Shown piece after piece: positions 1 through 11,500 of a stretch of DNA of 64,000 bases. Location: contig OZ024875.1 of assembly GCA_964017185.1 (NCBI GenBank), positions 33,241,456 through 33,305,455 of the forward strand, given 5' to 3'. The position numbers and the translations under genes were made by a program. Position 1 is the first letter of the stretch. The number at the start of each line of letters is the position of its first letter. The notes beneath the pieces are model-generated. The model ran no database searches, was not told the origin of the DNA, and saw only the letters and a program-made list of their open reading frames with translations. Source of the DNA: Rugalucina vietnamica. Lineage: Eukaryota > Mollusca > Bivalvia > Lucinida > Lucinidae.

Positions 1-609
1 CGATCAAGTTTCATTTAACCTGAGGGTGAGAAGTTTGTATGTTCATGGTCAACAAATGTAATATGATTTCACTATAATCGAACATAAATCTTTCAGTGCA
101 TGGTGACACATGTAGAGCACTTGCTATTTGACACAAAGAAAATGCAAGAAATGACGAGTTATTGGTACAAACAAAACAAAAGAACAAATGCCTTTGATAC
201 CCCCATACAAGAAATGACCAAAAATCGAAAAGTTTACCTACATGTACAATACCAACATATTCGCCGATTCCCTGTTTATCGTAATATTATTACAACAACA
301 GGGAATCGGCCAATTTCCAATAGGCGGTCACCCAGTTAACGTTTACCTAAACAAAATATGATAAGTGTACATCATTGTAATTACAGGATAAATTTACATT
401 ACTGCAAATGACATTTATTTTTTAAAAAAATAAACAAGACACAGAATTATTCTTGAATTTCTTGCTAATCTAATCTGTTTCGGGCAACAATGGCCCAAGA
501 AACTAGTATATGGTCCATGGTTTAATACTTTTACTTTACTTAAGCTGCTGCTCCCGGAAGGTTTCTTGGATTTCGGGATTCCGAATTACATTTTCATGCT
601 GAACAAAAA
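1..609. other. AT-rich sequence without a recognisable gene
   Basis: Short open frames here have no domain, no splice context and no codon bias that I can see. A short inverted pair (around 262-312, GGGAATCGGC and its partner) is the only structure noticed. Confidence 0.5.
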
Positions 610-1318
610 AATAGGTACAAGTAGGCAAAGATCAGGAAAAGGCGCAATCAGAAAGAGATTCCCACTCCAAAAACCGAGGTGGGAAAAAACCAAACTAACA
701 ATCAGGCACTTATACCATGAAACATATCGTAAGCCGAATGAGCAGCTATTTTCCCCACAAAAAAAATTTTAAACACCAAGACATAAAACAAAAAGAACCA
801 CCACAGAAGTATCGCCTTGGAACGATCAGTAACACAAAGTTACTGGCGGGCTTAAACCGGTTTTACAGGATCCTAACCTCACCCTCAGCTTCTGCAGTGG
901 TTCATAACATTTAGTAAGTTCTTCGGTCCTCGTGGTGAATCTCTAACTAGTCAATGAATCATCAAGAACAAACAAATAAATCATGATAAACATCCTGATG
1001 AATCAAAAACAAGGACTCACAGATTGAGTAAGCTGCCCGACGATGGAGATCCCTGGGCACCGAATAACCTACTAACTCCGGAGCAAAAGAAAAACACCAG
1101 TTGAACCCCGGTGGGCCAAGCAACCGACAAGAAGCTCCGGCCCCAACCAACTAAAATGAATAGCTTTAAGTCGGGGCCATCATAGAGTCTGACGCCCGAT
1201 CCACCGGCGTGCAATTAAAGAAGGCAGCATAGTTATCAACCATGACTGGGTTAAAAACTAAGCATGCAGACTGTCGCATAACATTCAAGTTATAACCTAT
1301 ACGTCTGTAACGTGTTAT
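610..1318 (-). mobile_element. LINE-like element, 5'-truncated 3' end copy
   Basis: This is the reverse complement of the segment at about 36895-37690, including the 3' terminus that reads CCTACTTGTACCTTTTTAT in element orientation. The open frames on both strands here (around 962-1214) recur in frame-free fashion at 37008-37260, so they belong to the repeat and are not genes. Several other copies share the same 3' end but begin at different points, the usual signature of target-primed reverse transcription. The LINE assignment rests on this pattern, not on a visible reverse transcriptase. Confidence 0.65.
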
Positions 1319-1895
1319 GAAATGTTATGTTAACTGTCAAAAGCAGCTGCCGTTGGCATTTAAACGTTTTAGCAGGATAGATATCAACAGGATAGCTTAT
1401 CATCCACCATATTGTCTTCGCCGATTTATAAATGGGAGTTGTCAATGTTAGTATGATCTGCTGCGTAATGGATGCTATGTGGGATTCGACTGAGTAAGGT
1501 ATGAACCACACTCTGTCGAAGAACTTTAGAAAACAGCGAATTTTGTCGTCACTGGATCCATAAAAGATTCAATTTGGATCAACAGTGTTAGAAGAAAAGT
1601 TCTAGAACAACAAAGCTTTCAACGATATAGTGTGTTGTCATAGACTAACCTTTGTGCGTTGGGTTGTACTACTTTTGATATCTGATACCTTGAATTTTAA
1701 TCGCATATATGCATCAATTATTAAACAGAGAGAAATTTGATCTGTCTTGTGGCAGTCAGTGCATCCTTGCATCGAAACGGCTTATGAAAAAAGATGGTCA
1801 GTAGCGTTGATATTTGTTTGTTTGTTTTTGTTGTTCTTATTTCGAGTAATAACTTTCATCTTACTCCGAGTAATAACATTTCATAACAGATTTGA
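1319..1895. other. non-coding, nothing recognised
   Basis: No open frame with domain character and no clear repeat copy elsewhere in the window. Confidence 0.4.
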
Positions 1896-2012
1896 GGCGG
1901 CCTCCGAGGCCGAGTGGTTAAGAGCGCTGATATTTCGTAACCGCACTTAACCATTCGATCATCTCACCGCTGTATTTGGTGTGGGTTCGAGGGGCGTATG
2001 TGAGAAGGCAAC
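1896..2012 (+). mobile_element. tRNA-derived SINE head
   Basis: The segment carries an A-box-like GGCCGAGTGGTTAAGAGCGC and a B-box-like GTGGGTTCGAGG about 70 bases apart. The stems of a functional tRNA cannot be closed around these boxes, so it is read as a SINE or tRNA relic. Confidence 0.5.
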
Positions 2013-2214
2013 AGATTTGCATCAACTATTTCTACTTTCTGTCCTAAATCGGACCCGATCGCATCAGTTCGTCAACTGTAAAATACACATTGCTGATATG
2101 TCAAGATTTCGACTCAGTTTCTTTGTCATACTATATATTACCAGCGATGTTGGACCCCTGTAACCTTTTAACAAGTTTTGGCAGTCTTCCTCATTATTGA
2201 ATTGTATTTTTCAG

Positions 2215-2685
2215 CAAATTCAGGGTTCCTTCAGCATTTTCATCTTGCTCTTGCCTGCGTATTATGCCGTACCAACTCAGAACAAACAACAATCCGGGAC
2301 ATCCCAATGGCTGTCAAGCGATGATCCCCGGGGCTTGGCCGCAATACAATTTCTCTTGAAAGGAGCGAAGCTGATCATTGATCAGTCACCACGTGCATAT
2401 ATACTCAAACGACCAGGCAGTGAACAAACGGCAATCTCGGATTTTTACGCCCTAAACCCAACAAACGTGAGGCGCGTGAATGAAATCCCCGAGACTGAGA
2501 TACATGGCCTTGTTGGAAGACGGAAGGTAGCCCTTAGCTTTGGCAAACGTAGATCTAATGGCATAGGCTTGTTTCCACAAATAACAGTCACGAGTTTTGA
2601 GCCAGGAAAAGATCCTGAATATAATTTCTTCATGTTGGTGTTTTGGTATATGGGTGACTTTGGCACTGGTCCGAAAGAAGCTTAA
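2215..2685 (+). CDS. possible exon of an unknown secreted protein
   Basis: An open frame of about 157 codons follows a good acceptor (TATTTTTCAG at 2205-2214) in phase 0 and ends at a TAA at 2683-2685. There is no ATG at its beginning (the upstream in-frame codon is TTG), so it would be an internal or terminal exon. The first residues include a hydrophobic run (FSIFILLLPAYYAVP), which could be the end of a signal peptide encoded across an exon junction. The rest is soluble, with a glycine/arginine/lysine-rich middle. I do not recognise the family. It could be the last exon of a gene starting to the left of the window, or a chance open frame. Confidence 0.3.
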   Translation, partial: QIQGSFSIFILLLPAYYAVPTQNKQQSGTSQWLSSDDPRGLAAIQFLLKGAKLIIDQSPRAYILKRPGSEQTAISDFYALNPTNVRRVNEIPETEIHGLVGRRKVALSFGKRRSNGIGLFPQITVTSFEPGKDPEYNFFMLVFWYMGDFGTGPKEA

Positions 2686-2720
2686 TCTAGACCTCTATTT
2701 GCGTTTAGATGAATCACATA

Positions 2721-2956
2721 TGAGACTGTGCGTGAGAAAACCAACAATTTGGGTTCCGACCAGGTCTGACACAAACCAGCCTGTACAGTCACAGAAGCAG
2801 GCTAGAATCTTGAAATTTTGGAATTAAGAAGAAGAGGAAGTGTACTATCTGTGTAGCGAAAACAAAGGCGCTGATCAGCTTCGCGGTTACCGCGAAGCTG
2901 ATCTGCGGCTTTGTTTTCGCCCAAGCATTTTGTTGGTTCTCCCATGCAGCGGCTCA
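2721..2956 (+). mobile_element. MITE family A, copy 1
   Basis: The terminal inverted repeats are TGAG(A/C)CTGTGCGTGAGAAAA at the left and its complement ending GGCTCA at the right. A large internal palindrome reads CGAAAACAAAGGCGCTGATC, then TTCGCGGTTACCGCGAA, then back. No open frame; non-autonomous. Confidence 0.8.
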
Positions 2957-3095
2957 TATGTAAAACTGCTGAATGTTTTAAAGCGAAGTTTTCGTGATAT
3001 TACAATGATTTCATTGTTTCAGTTTAGATGCCATGCATCTGATGATTTGAATTTATCATACATGTAGGAAATCACGTGCTTTTTGTTTTGATACC

Positions 3096-3364
3096 ATCAG
3101 AAAAATGTCCGTGTAATGTATACCCCCTTGAACCCCACTTTTATATAGCAAAGCTTGGGCATGCAGGGGTATACCTACTTTTCTTATGTTTGCTCCAAAA
3201 CAAAATTGTGGGTACTCGTCAGAACCGCCACACTGGCAGACTTGTACCCACAATCCGTATGTTTTGAGCAGAAATAAAAAAGATATCAAAATTTTTCAGC
3301 TGAAAAATTTTACTTTTTAAAGCTAATAAAATCTCTGTTTATTGCATGGACAAGTTTTCGTAAT
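3096..3364 (+). mobile_element. MITE family B, copy 1
   Basis: The ends pair as ATCAGAAAAATGTCCGTG and CATGGACAAGTTTTCGTAAT. The middle holds the family motif TTGTGGGTACTCG(T)(C/T)AGAACCGCC and its inverted partner. Copies recur at 4691, 26208, 47473 and 53021. Confidence 0.75.
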
Positions 3365-3798
3365 GACTGTACGAAAATTGCGAACCTGGAAGAAGAATTT
3401 TGTAATGGCAAACATGCTGTTTTATCTTTGTTGTGACTGGCTTTATCCGTCGAACTGTACTAGCCAAAAGGTCTAACCGGCCACTAGGAATACAACATTA
3501 AGCAAGCAATTTTGCATACAAACTTTTTTCTTCTCTATACGCTTTATTATCAGCAATGAGATTTTCAGCGATTACGTATGAAAAGTACTATTTGAAAATT
3601 TTAAAAATCATTGACAAATTTTAAAAATCAATGACAAATATGTAAAATTTGCGTTTACGACAGTCATGACATGTTTGTCTTAACAAATGGACAAATCGAG
3701 TTTTGTTTAGTTCTATTTACCATGTCCAGATACCCCGGGGAATTTATGACGAATTTACATGTTTTACAGGAGCATTTGTTAATTTTCCAAAACAATCT

Positions 3799-4062
3799 GG
3801 GCCCAGTTGTTCAAAACTAACGACGTCGTTAGTTAACGTTTCGTTAAAATTTCAAACATTAATATTACAAATACACTGTTAATTTTTGTTGATAAAATGT
3901 GAGAATCCTTTGCACTGCAAAGGATTCCTTTGCACTGCAAAGGATTCTCACATTTTTTCAACAAAAAATAACAGTGTATTTGTTACTTTTGCTGATATTT
4001 GCTTAACAAATTTATGTCTTAACGATATCGTTAAGCTAACGATGCTTGGAACAACTGGGTCC
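3799..4062 (+). mobile_element. MITE family C, copy 1
   Basis: Nearly perfect inverted repeat with ends GGGCCCAGTTGTTCAAAAC and CTTGGAACAACTGGGTCC. The centre contains GAATCCTTTGCACTGCAAAG repeated and inverted. Another complete copy lies at 33988-34231. Confidence 0.8.
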
Positions 4063-4183
4063 TGATTGTGATTTTAAAAAAAAAAATGCGTTGAAAATCT
4101 ACCAGTAGAAAAATTCGAATGTGTGGTGCTTTTTCCAGTTTGGAAGGACCTTTTCATTGACATCCGTTCGTAATTTCAACAAA

Positions 4184-4420
4184 TGAGCCTGTGCGTGAGA
4201 AAACCAACAATTTGGAGTTCCGACCAGGTCCGACACAAACCAGCCTGTACAGTCACAGAAGATGGTTAGAGGCTGTAAATTTTGGATTAAGAAAGTAGAG
4301 GAGTTGTACTATCTGTGTAGCGAAAACAAAGGCGCTGATCAGCTTCGCGGTTACCGCGAAGCTGATCTGCGTCTTTGTTTTCGCATAGGCAGATTGTTGG
4401 TTTTCTCACGCACAGGCTCA
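4184..4420 (+). mobile_element. MITE family A, copy 2 (best preserved)
   Basis: Both ends are intact: TGAGCCTGTGCGTGAGAAAA at 4184 and the exact inverse ending in GCACAGGCTCA at 4420. The internal stem around TTCGCGGTTACCGCGAA is also intact. At 237 bp this copy defines the family. Confidence 0.85.
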
Positions 4421-4690
4421 AATGGTAAATATTTCATTAATGTTTATTTCATTAAAACATTTTTTTTTCTCAAAACAAGTTAACTTAAAGAATTTTTGTT
4501 TTGAACACCATGATGCAACTTGAGTTCTTTTAAAGACATATTCTGAGAAAAAAATGTATATGTACATGTACATGTACCAAGTGAACAGTTTTTTTTTTTC
4601 CGAATATACAACTGCAAAAAATTGTGTGTGTGTGTGGGGGGGGGGGAGGGGGGCTACATTTGATTCATAGGACGGACAAACACTTTGACA
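4421..4690. other. non-coding with short homopolymer and GT/G tracts
   Basis: Contains a (TG)n run followed by a G-rich tract near 4624-4651. No gene signal. Confidence 0.5.
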
Positions 4691-4952
4691 CCATTACAAA
4701 AACTTGCCCATGAAATGTACAAAGATTTTTTTTTCAGCTGTAACAACTGAAAATTTTGTTGGGAAAGAATAATATTTTTTCTTATTTTTGCTTAAAACAT
4801 AGATTGTGGATACACGTTAGAACCGCCTCGTTAGTCCCCACAATCTATGTTTTGGAGCAAAAATAAGACAAATATGTATATTCCCAGTTTTTCTATATAC
4901 AAAGTGGGGTTCAAGTGGGTATATACATTGCACGGACATGTTGTCGTGATGC
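4691..4952 (-). mobile_element. MITE family B, copy 2
   Basis: Same element as 3096-3364 in the opposite orientation. It starts CATTACAAAAACTTGCCCAT and ends CACGGACATGTTGTCGTGAT, with the ATTGTGG...AGAACCGCC stem in the middle. Confidence 0.75.
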
Positions 4953-5030
4953 AAAATCACTAATGATGTGCATTGGATCAGGTGCATGGGCGAGAAGATA
5001 GTTTAATGATTTGGCCATTTATATGATAAT

Positions 5031-6052
5031 ATACTACTCAAAGTTTGATAAGCATCAAAACTTTATTTTTGTTCACAGGACATACTTGTAATTTAACACC
5101 TGAAATTTTGCTATAGATATGAAGCAGAACCATCACTGTGCAGATATTCCATCTTTTTTTTCGCGTTGCCTGTGAGCGCTTTTCGCAGACTTGCAGAAAC
5201 CATGGAAATCCCCTGAAATTAAAGTTGCCATTGTTCATTGATTGTTGTCTACCCTATCCAATATTGTCATTTACCCCCTCTAACTGGTTCATTCAACTGT
5301 AAAATTGTTTTCATAATCGAAATGTCGATACTTATGTGTCTAAAACGCACTTTTGGAAAATTTCAAAAATCTGTGATTTTTGGTTAAAATCACGATTTTT
5401 TACCCCAAAATGTTTTTTTTTTTCGCTTAAAACGTTGCCCTTTAGGCTGCGAGTATGGAACAGAAAACCGATTTGAGATACGGGCATTGGTTTAGATTTT
5501 ACAGCGTTTTAAAACATTTGTCATTGGACTGGACGTTTTCTTAATGGAAATTTGCATTATGTGATTAAAACATCTGACAACAAATTTTAAAAACGCTGGT
5601 TTTAACAAACCAGAGTGCGTATTCAAAAACGGTTTTCAGTTTCATGATCACCATGCAAAGGACAACATTTTAAGCGAAAATTTTTTTTGGGGTAAAAAAT
5701 CGTGTTCTTAACCAAAAATCACAGATTTCTGAAAGTTTCCAAAAGTGCATTTTAGACACAAAAGTATCGACATTTCGATTATCAAAACAGTTTTGCAGTT
5801 GAATGAACCAGTAAATAGGGATGAATGACAGAATTGGATAGGGTAGGAAACAGTGACAATTTCAATTTCAGGGGGTTTCCATTGTTCCAGCAAGTCTGCG
5901 AGAAGGGCTCACAGGCAACGCGAAAAAAGATGGATTGTTTGCACGATGATGGTGCTTCTATATATCTGTAGCAAAATTTCGAGTGTTAGAAATGTATGTC
6001 TTGTAATCAAAAATAAACTTTTAATGCTTATCAAAGTTTGAGTAGTATATTA
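5031..6052. mobile_element. about 1-kb foldback element with 400-bp arms
   Basis: The left arm (5031-5440) and right arm (about 5650-6052) are inverted copies. Matching landmarks are TACTCAAAGTTTGATAAGC near 5036 against GCTTATCAAAGTTTGAGTA near 6030, and CGCGTTGCCTGTGAGCGC near 5161 against CTCACAGGCAACGCG near 5908. The spacer is about 200 bp. Open frames in each arm are not conserved as proteins. Confidence 0.75.
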
Positions 6053-6457
6053 TAAGATCTCTATATATGTATATGCATTTTTAAACGTGAAAGAACTTAA
6101 TAATGTCTTACGATACGGAAAATAATTTGGAATGTAATAAAAGATACTCATCTTAAGTGTCACATGTACAAAATGTTAAGCTTGGTCATAAGAAAAGTTG
6201 TCTTCTTTGTTTGCATCAAAGCTGGACTCACATGCCCTTGACCACACACTCCAGCCACAAAAATGCCACTTGAGTTTAATATACATGTGAATGTTGATCC
6301 CACCAATCACAGGGAAGGTAGATGTTAGAAAAGCTACAAATACATTCAGCTATTTTTATGTGGGTTTCTTTTTACAATTTTTCATTTTCACGCGAGTGCA
6401 CAGCATTGATTTCACTATCGTGTACAAGTAGTACAGTGCGATCATGTAGTCTTGGTC
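6053..6457. other. upstream region of SMPDL3-1
   Basis: No repeat recognised and no coding signal except the start of the following gene. The promoter should lie here, but no TATA or initiator can be assigned with confidence. Confidence 0.4.
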
Positions 6458-6527
6458 ATGAAGTTGACAACGGTGACCGTGATGTTTCTGGTTTTCTGTT
6501 ACCATGGTAACTGCTACGGAGACAATG
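6458..6527 (+). CDS. SMPDL3-1 exon 1, signal peptide
   Basis: ATG at 6458 opens a frame encoding MKLTTVTVMFLVFCYHG and a short polar stretch, then ends in phase 1 before GTAAAT. A second in-frame ATG lies at codon 9, but the first gives the better signal peptide (basic n-region, hydrophobic core). Phase 1 matches exon 2, and the same phase joins exon 1 to exon 2 in the paralogue at 50655. Confidence 0.75.
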
Positions 6528-8564
6528 GTAAATACTTTGTTTAGTTACGCACAGAATGTGAAATTTTCCCTCTTTCATATCAATAATGCGCTAACAGAGC
6601 ACAAATAACTGAAAAACGGATTCATGTATCTTGCAGTTTATGGGTAGTTTTCGTGAGCAGTAAGACAAATTCATCATGAACTCTTCAATGTTGCACATCA
6701 TCTATCACATGTACATGTACTATAGTAAACTCACAATCTGATCGAAGTTCCCCTTCTAGGTTATGACCTGGGTTCAATTAAACGATTCCGGGCATTAACA
6801 TTTCAAAACATGAATATTACATATACACTGTGATTTTTGTCATGCAAAGGATTCTCACATTTTTTCAACATAAAATAATAGTGTATTTGCTTTTGAAGTC
6901 GATATATAGTTAACAATTTGAAGGGTTTTTAAAACAACATCGTTCAGCTAACAAAGATTTGAACAACTGGGCCATGGTGTTTTGTAGGTTATTTTTGGCA
7001 CATAACAGACCTACATTGGGATTTCACCTACCATGGCAAAGGGCTTTCATGCACATCAAGTAATGTATCTGCCCGCGGCGAGTTAGGCAGCTACTACTGT
7101 GATTCACCTTGGAAATTGCTCAATGAAACCTTGGCAGGAGCAAGAAAGATCAAACCAAATCCAGACTTCATCATTTGGACTGGGTAAGTGAATTTAACCG
7201 CGATTCCACACAGGTCAGGTCTTCGGGATTTACGACCAAGTCTGACAAAAGCCGAGCTGTACAAGCACAGAAGCTGGCTAGATGCTGGGAATTTTGGAAG
7301 TAGAGGAATGGTACTGTTCATGTAGCGAAAACAACAGCGCTGACCAGCTTCGCAGCTACTGCAAAGCTGTTTTCGATTAGGCGAATTTTGGTTTTCTCAC
7401 CTTGGAATTTGCTCGATGAAATCTTGGCAGGAGCAAAGAAGATCAAAGCAGATCCCGAATTCATCATATGGACCGGGTAAGTGAATTTAACCGCACATTC
7501 ACATTATACCTGGGTGCTTCCTTGGTCACGATACAAATAGGCTTTGTTTGATGTTTACTATAGTATAGGTCCCGATAGGATTTGGTTTTGTTTGATCCCG
7601 GTATCAGATTTTTTTTTCTATTCCTAAAATTTGGTCAATAATTTGATTTGATTCTAATTTATGACGTCATTGAAAGAATTTTAAGTCATAAAATAGTGCT
7701 TGAATGCGATTTAATAGGAACGTTTTTATTTGATTCAATGTTATTGCCGACTCTGTTTTGTGGAGATTTGTAGAACAAAAATCCGTTACCAAAAATTCAA
7801 ACACTAAATCTGACTTTGATAGTAAATAGATGCATTCTGAATCTGATGGACATTTCTTGACTTTTAAGTGTTTGTCAAGTGATATTGTTTTATTTAGTGG
7901 ACTGATACCAGTCTACATCTGCCCTTTTATTACACCATTTTGTTGTGCAAGTTTTACTACATTTGTGTAGTAAGGCTTCATGAACGTCAGAGGCATTTAC
8001 CAAATCCATTTTGATATAATCCAAATCAACGACCACGCATAGAACAACTGAGATTAATATGATCTCGTATTGTTATTTCATTTTCAGCGATACCCCGCCT
8101 CATTTCAAAAGTCAGTATCTCAGCACAGTTTCGGTCATCAAAACTCTCGAGAATATAACTGCCCTCGTCAAAACCCATTTTCCCGACGTCACCGTCTATC
8201 CCACGCTGGGAAACCATGATTACTATCCAAAGGACCAGTTTCCCCCACACAATAATGTATTTTACAATGCGACCTATAAATTGTGGAAGTCATGGATAGC
8301 CGATGATTCACAAGAAGCGTTCTTCTTAAAAGGTGAAGTACAATCATGTTATCAGTGTAAACTTAAGTTCTATTTTAAATAAAATTTTGGGAGCAGTGAA
8401 AACGCTCATAGGGTATAGTATGGGTCATATTGCGCAATTTCGGGTATTGGACCCTCACCAGTGGGTTTCTTAATATTAAGAGTCATATCCTCCTCGATAC
8501 AGTTAAAGAAGCAATACTTCTATGGCTTACACCTAGCCATACCTTCAAACTACCACACATTTCT

Positions 8565-8598
<34 letters not shown>

Positions 8599-11500
8599 TT
8601 TTTGTTGTTTTTTTTTTTTTTTGTTTTTTGTTGTTTTTTTTTTCTATAGTGAAATTATATAGGAAACAAAGACGTAATGAGATATATGTGACTAGTATTA
8701 AATAGAATCACAATGATTTAAATTTGTTATCTTATAAGCAATCAAGCAATAATGTGCAATTTATGTCGTCAGTTTTCTCTGGTTGTGTTGATACGCGGCG
8801 TTCACTGTCACAGTGCAGTATTTCTGGTTACGCTTTCAACAATTGTTTTATTGTGTTCCTTAATCAAGTTCTTATATTTGTTTCATTTATAACCTTCCTG
8901 CTAATGTTTCGATTAGTTTGTATTTATTTGTGACACTGTCGTCTGATCTTTACTAAATGCACTATATTTTGTATATTTTATAAAAGCTAGTACTTGTATG
9001 TTTATTTTATTGTAAACAATACAAACATGGTGGACATTATGATTTTGACTGAAAATAAGTTTCTGTTGTTTTCTTATCCTGAACGAAATTTCCCGAACAC
9101 AACACTTCGCGGTTTCTTACATCTAATGTCCGTAATTAAAATGCAGAAATCAGAATTCTTGTCCTCTTCGAACTCCGGAGAAAATCGTAATTTCTGTAAC
9201 GCATCCAGCAGTAGACAATCCAAAGTACCCCCTCGACAATGCCAGACGCCATTGTTGTTGTTATTTCTGATCTCGCGAGAATGATACGGGAAACTTTGGA
9301 TCGGGGTCATCTCGACCCAAAACTAATTCGCACTCCATCTTCCGTCGCACCTCTCTTTAACCATCAGTAAGGGTACCTTTTTCAACATTTAAAGATACAA
9401 AGACATTTCTGTTTGATAAATTATGGTTATAAGAATAGATACTGACTTAAAGAAATGTATTTGCACCTTTGCCTGGTGGGAGTAGTACACTTACTGATGA
9501 TTAAAACGAGGTGTGGTGGAAATTGAAATTCAAATTGGTTTTGGGTCGAGATGACCCGGAACCAAAGTTACCCCATTCTGATCTCGCGAGAATGAAGTTA
9601 CCCATGTTCCCAAAAATAATGGCGTCGGGCGGTGTCGAGGGGGTACTTTGGATGTTGGACTGTTCATTTTGGACTATAAAAGTGCGATTTTCTCAGGAGT
9701 TCGGAGAGTACAGGATTTCTGCTTTTCGTGTTTTGTAAATGGACACTAGCTGTATGAAACGGCGAAGTGGCGTGCAAATGACATTCGGTCTTGGACAAGA
9801 AAACGACACAAACTTATTTTGTGTCAATATACATTGCCCCACCATTATTTTATCCGGGGTAAGATTTTTTCATAATTAACTGTAAAATGCTTAAATACTA
9901 ATGTTTAGTGCATTTATTTAAGGTCAAACGCCAGTGATTTGTGATTCATTCTTCGATGATGTCGTATATTTTATAACCTTCCTGCTAACGTTTCGATCAG
10001 TTTGTATTCATATTAATTTGTGATTCATTCCACGACGATATCGTACATTTTATGTTGTGGTTCACACTCACACCCCCTTTCACACGAGTTTGCCGTTTCA
10101 GCATTTGGATTACACAAGAAGACCAATTGTTCTGAAGATCCGAGTTTTTTTTTCATGTAGTCCACAAAGACATGTGGATTGATTGATCTGCTGATTTGAG
10201 AGACAGTTTCAAACTAAATGACCTTCAAAACGGCAAACTCAAGTGAAATTTTTATCTTACTATGTGAAATTTGGCCATGTAGATACTGATAGGTAAAATT
10301 GATAAAATTTAGCTTTTGTCCATATCCTATTTATAAAATTCTGCTTTTGTCCATATCCTATTTTAAATGTGTGTTCTTAGTATTCATTGTACATATTGTG
10401 CAAAATGCTGTGCAAAGAATTTTGGAATAAAAATGAGCTTTAACCAAACAATCACAATGTTTTATCAGAAGAGGTGACACCATTACCTAATGATAAATGC
10501 TGAATAGATTTAAAAGAACACCTGGCACCTGGCACACTGTTTCAGTTCTAAAATAGAATAAAAAGTTACCTGATTTACACAAAAACTTGATTGACCTAAA
10601 TGCTGAAACGGCAAACTCGAGTGAAAGGGAGTGTGTCTAAGTTATTCCAATTACGAGTTTCATGTTGCATGTTTTCAAGGTATAAGTACCTGATTGCTAA
10701 TTTAGTTTTTTCCCACCTCGGTTTTTGGAATGGGAATTTTTTTCTGATTCCGCTGCCTACTTGTACCTTTTTATAACCTTCTTGCTAACGTTTCGATTAG
10801 TTTGTATTCATATTAATTTGTGATTCATTATTCGACGATGTCGTATATTTCATAACCTTCCTGCTAACGTTTCGATTGGTTTGTATTCATATTAAGTGAT
10901 TCAGTATTCGACGATATCGTATATTTTATAACCTTCCTGCTAACGTTTCGATTAGTTGGTATTCATATTAAGGTCAGGGTGAAGTAATGGTTGTGATGCA
11001 GCGTCACGAGCGACGTTGCGTTGCAACGACGTCTGTTCAAGAGTTGAGACGTTAACGTCGCGCCGTTTTTACTAGAATATAAAATAAGTTCTAGCACATA
11101 ATAAAATATGTAAATTATGTATCCTAATTGTCTGTCTGTTATTGTGAATACCACTGACTGTAGCATGCTTTAAAAGGACGAGACTTTGGTTGCCGGATTG
11201 GACTAATACATAAATGATTTATAAAAAATGAAGCCTATCAGTAAAATCCAGTTACTTTTCAGAAAGAACAAAAATTGCTGACAAACTCTCAGATCTTCAT
11301 ATTGGTGGGGAGGGGGTCGATTCCAAGCGCGATCAGGCAATGAGTTTTCCATACAGTAAACGAGCTCGCAACAGACCGACGAATAAATGTGCTACCCGGT
11401 TTGGATTAGTTTATTGGTGAAACGCCAAAATGACCGCATATTTATCACTAGTCATTCTCTCTCACAGATGTGAAATTAATGAAGTCAAGCGCTCGTGTGC

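Noticed and set aside
962..1214. Two overlapping - strand open frames of 62-65 codons, also present on the + strand at 37008-37260
   Set aside because: Both are the 3' untranslated-like part of the LINE-like repeat; the frames overlap each other and are not preserved in the copy at 40665.
1896..2012. Possible tRNA gene
   Set aside because: A and B boxes are recognisable, but no acceptor or anticodon stem can be closed; the same head type recurs as SINEs.
8430..8705. Phenylalanine-rich open frames
   Set aside because: Produced by a poly-T tract inside an intron.
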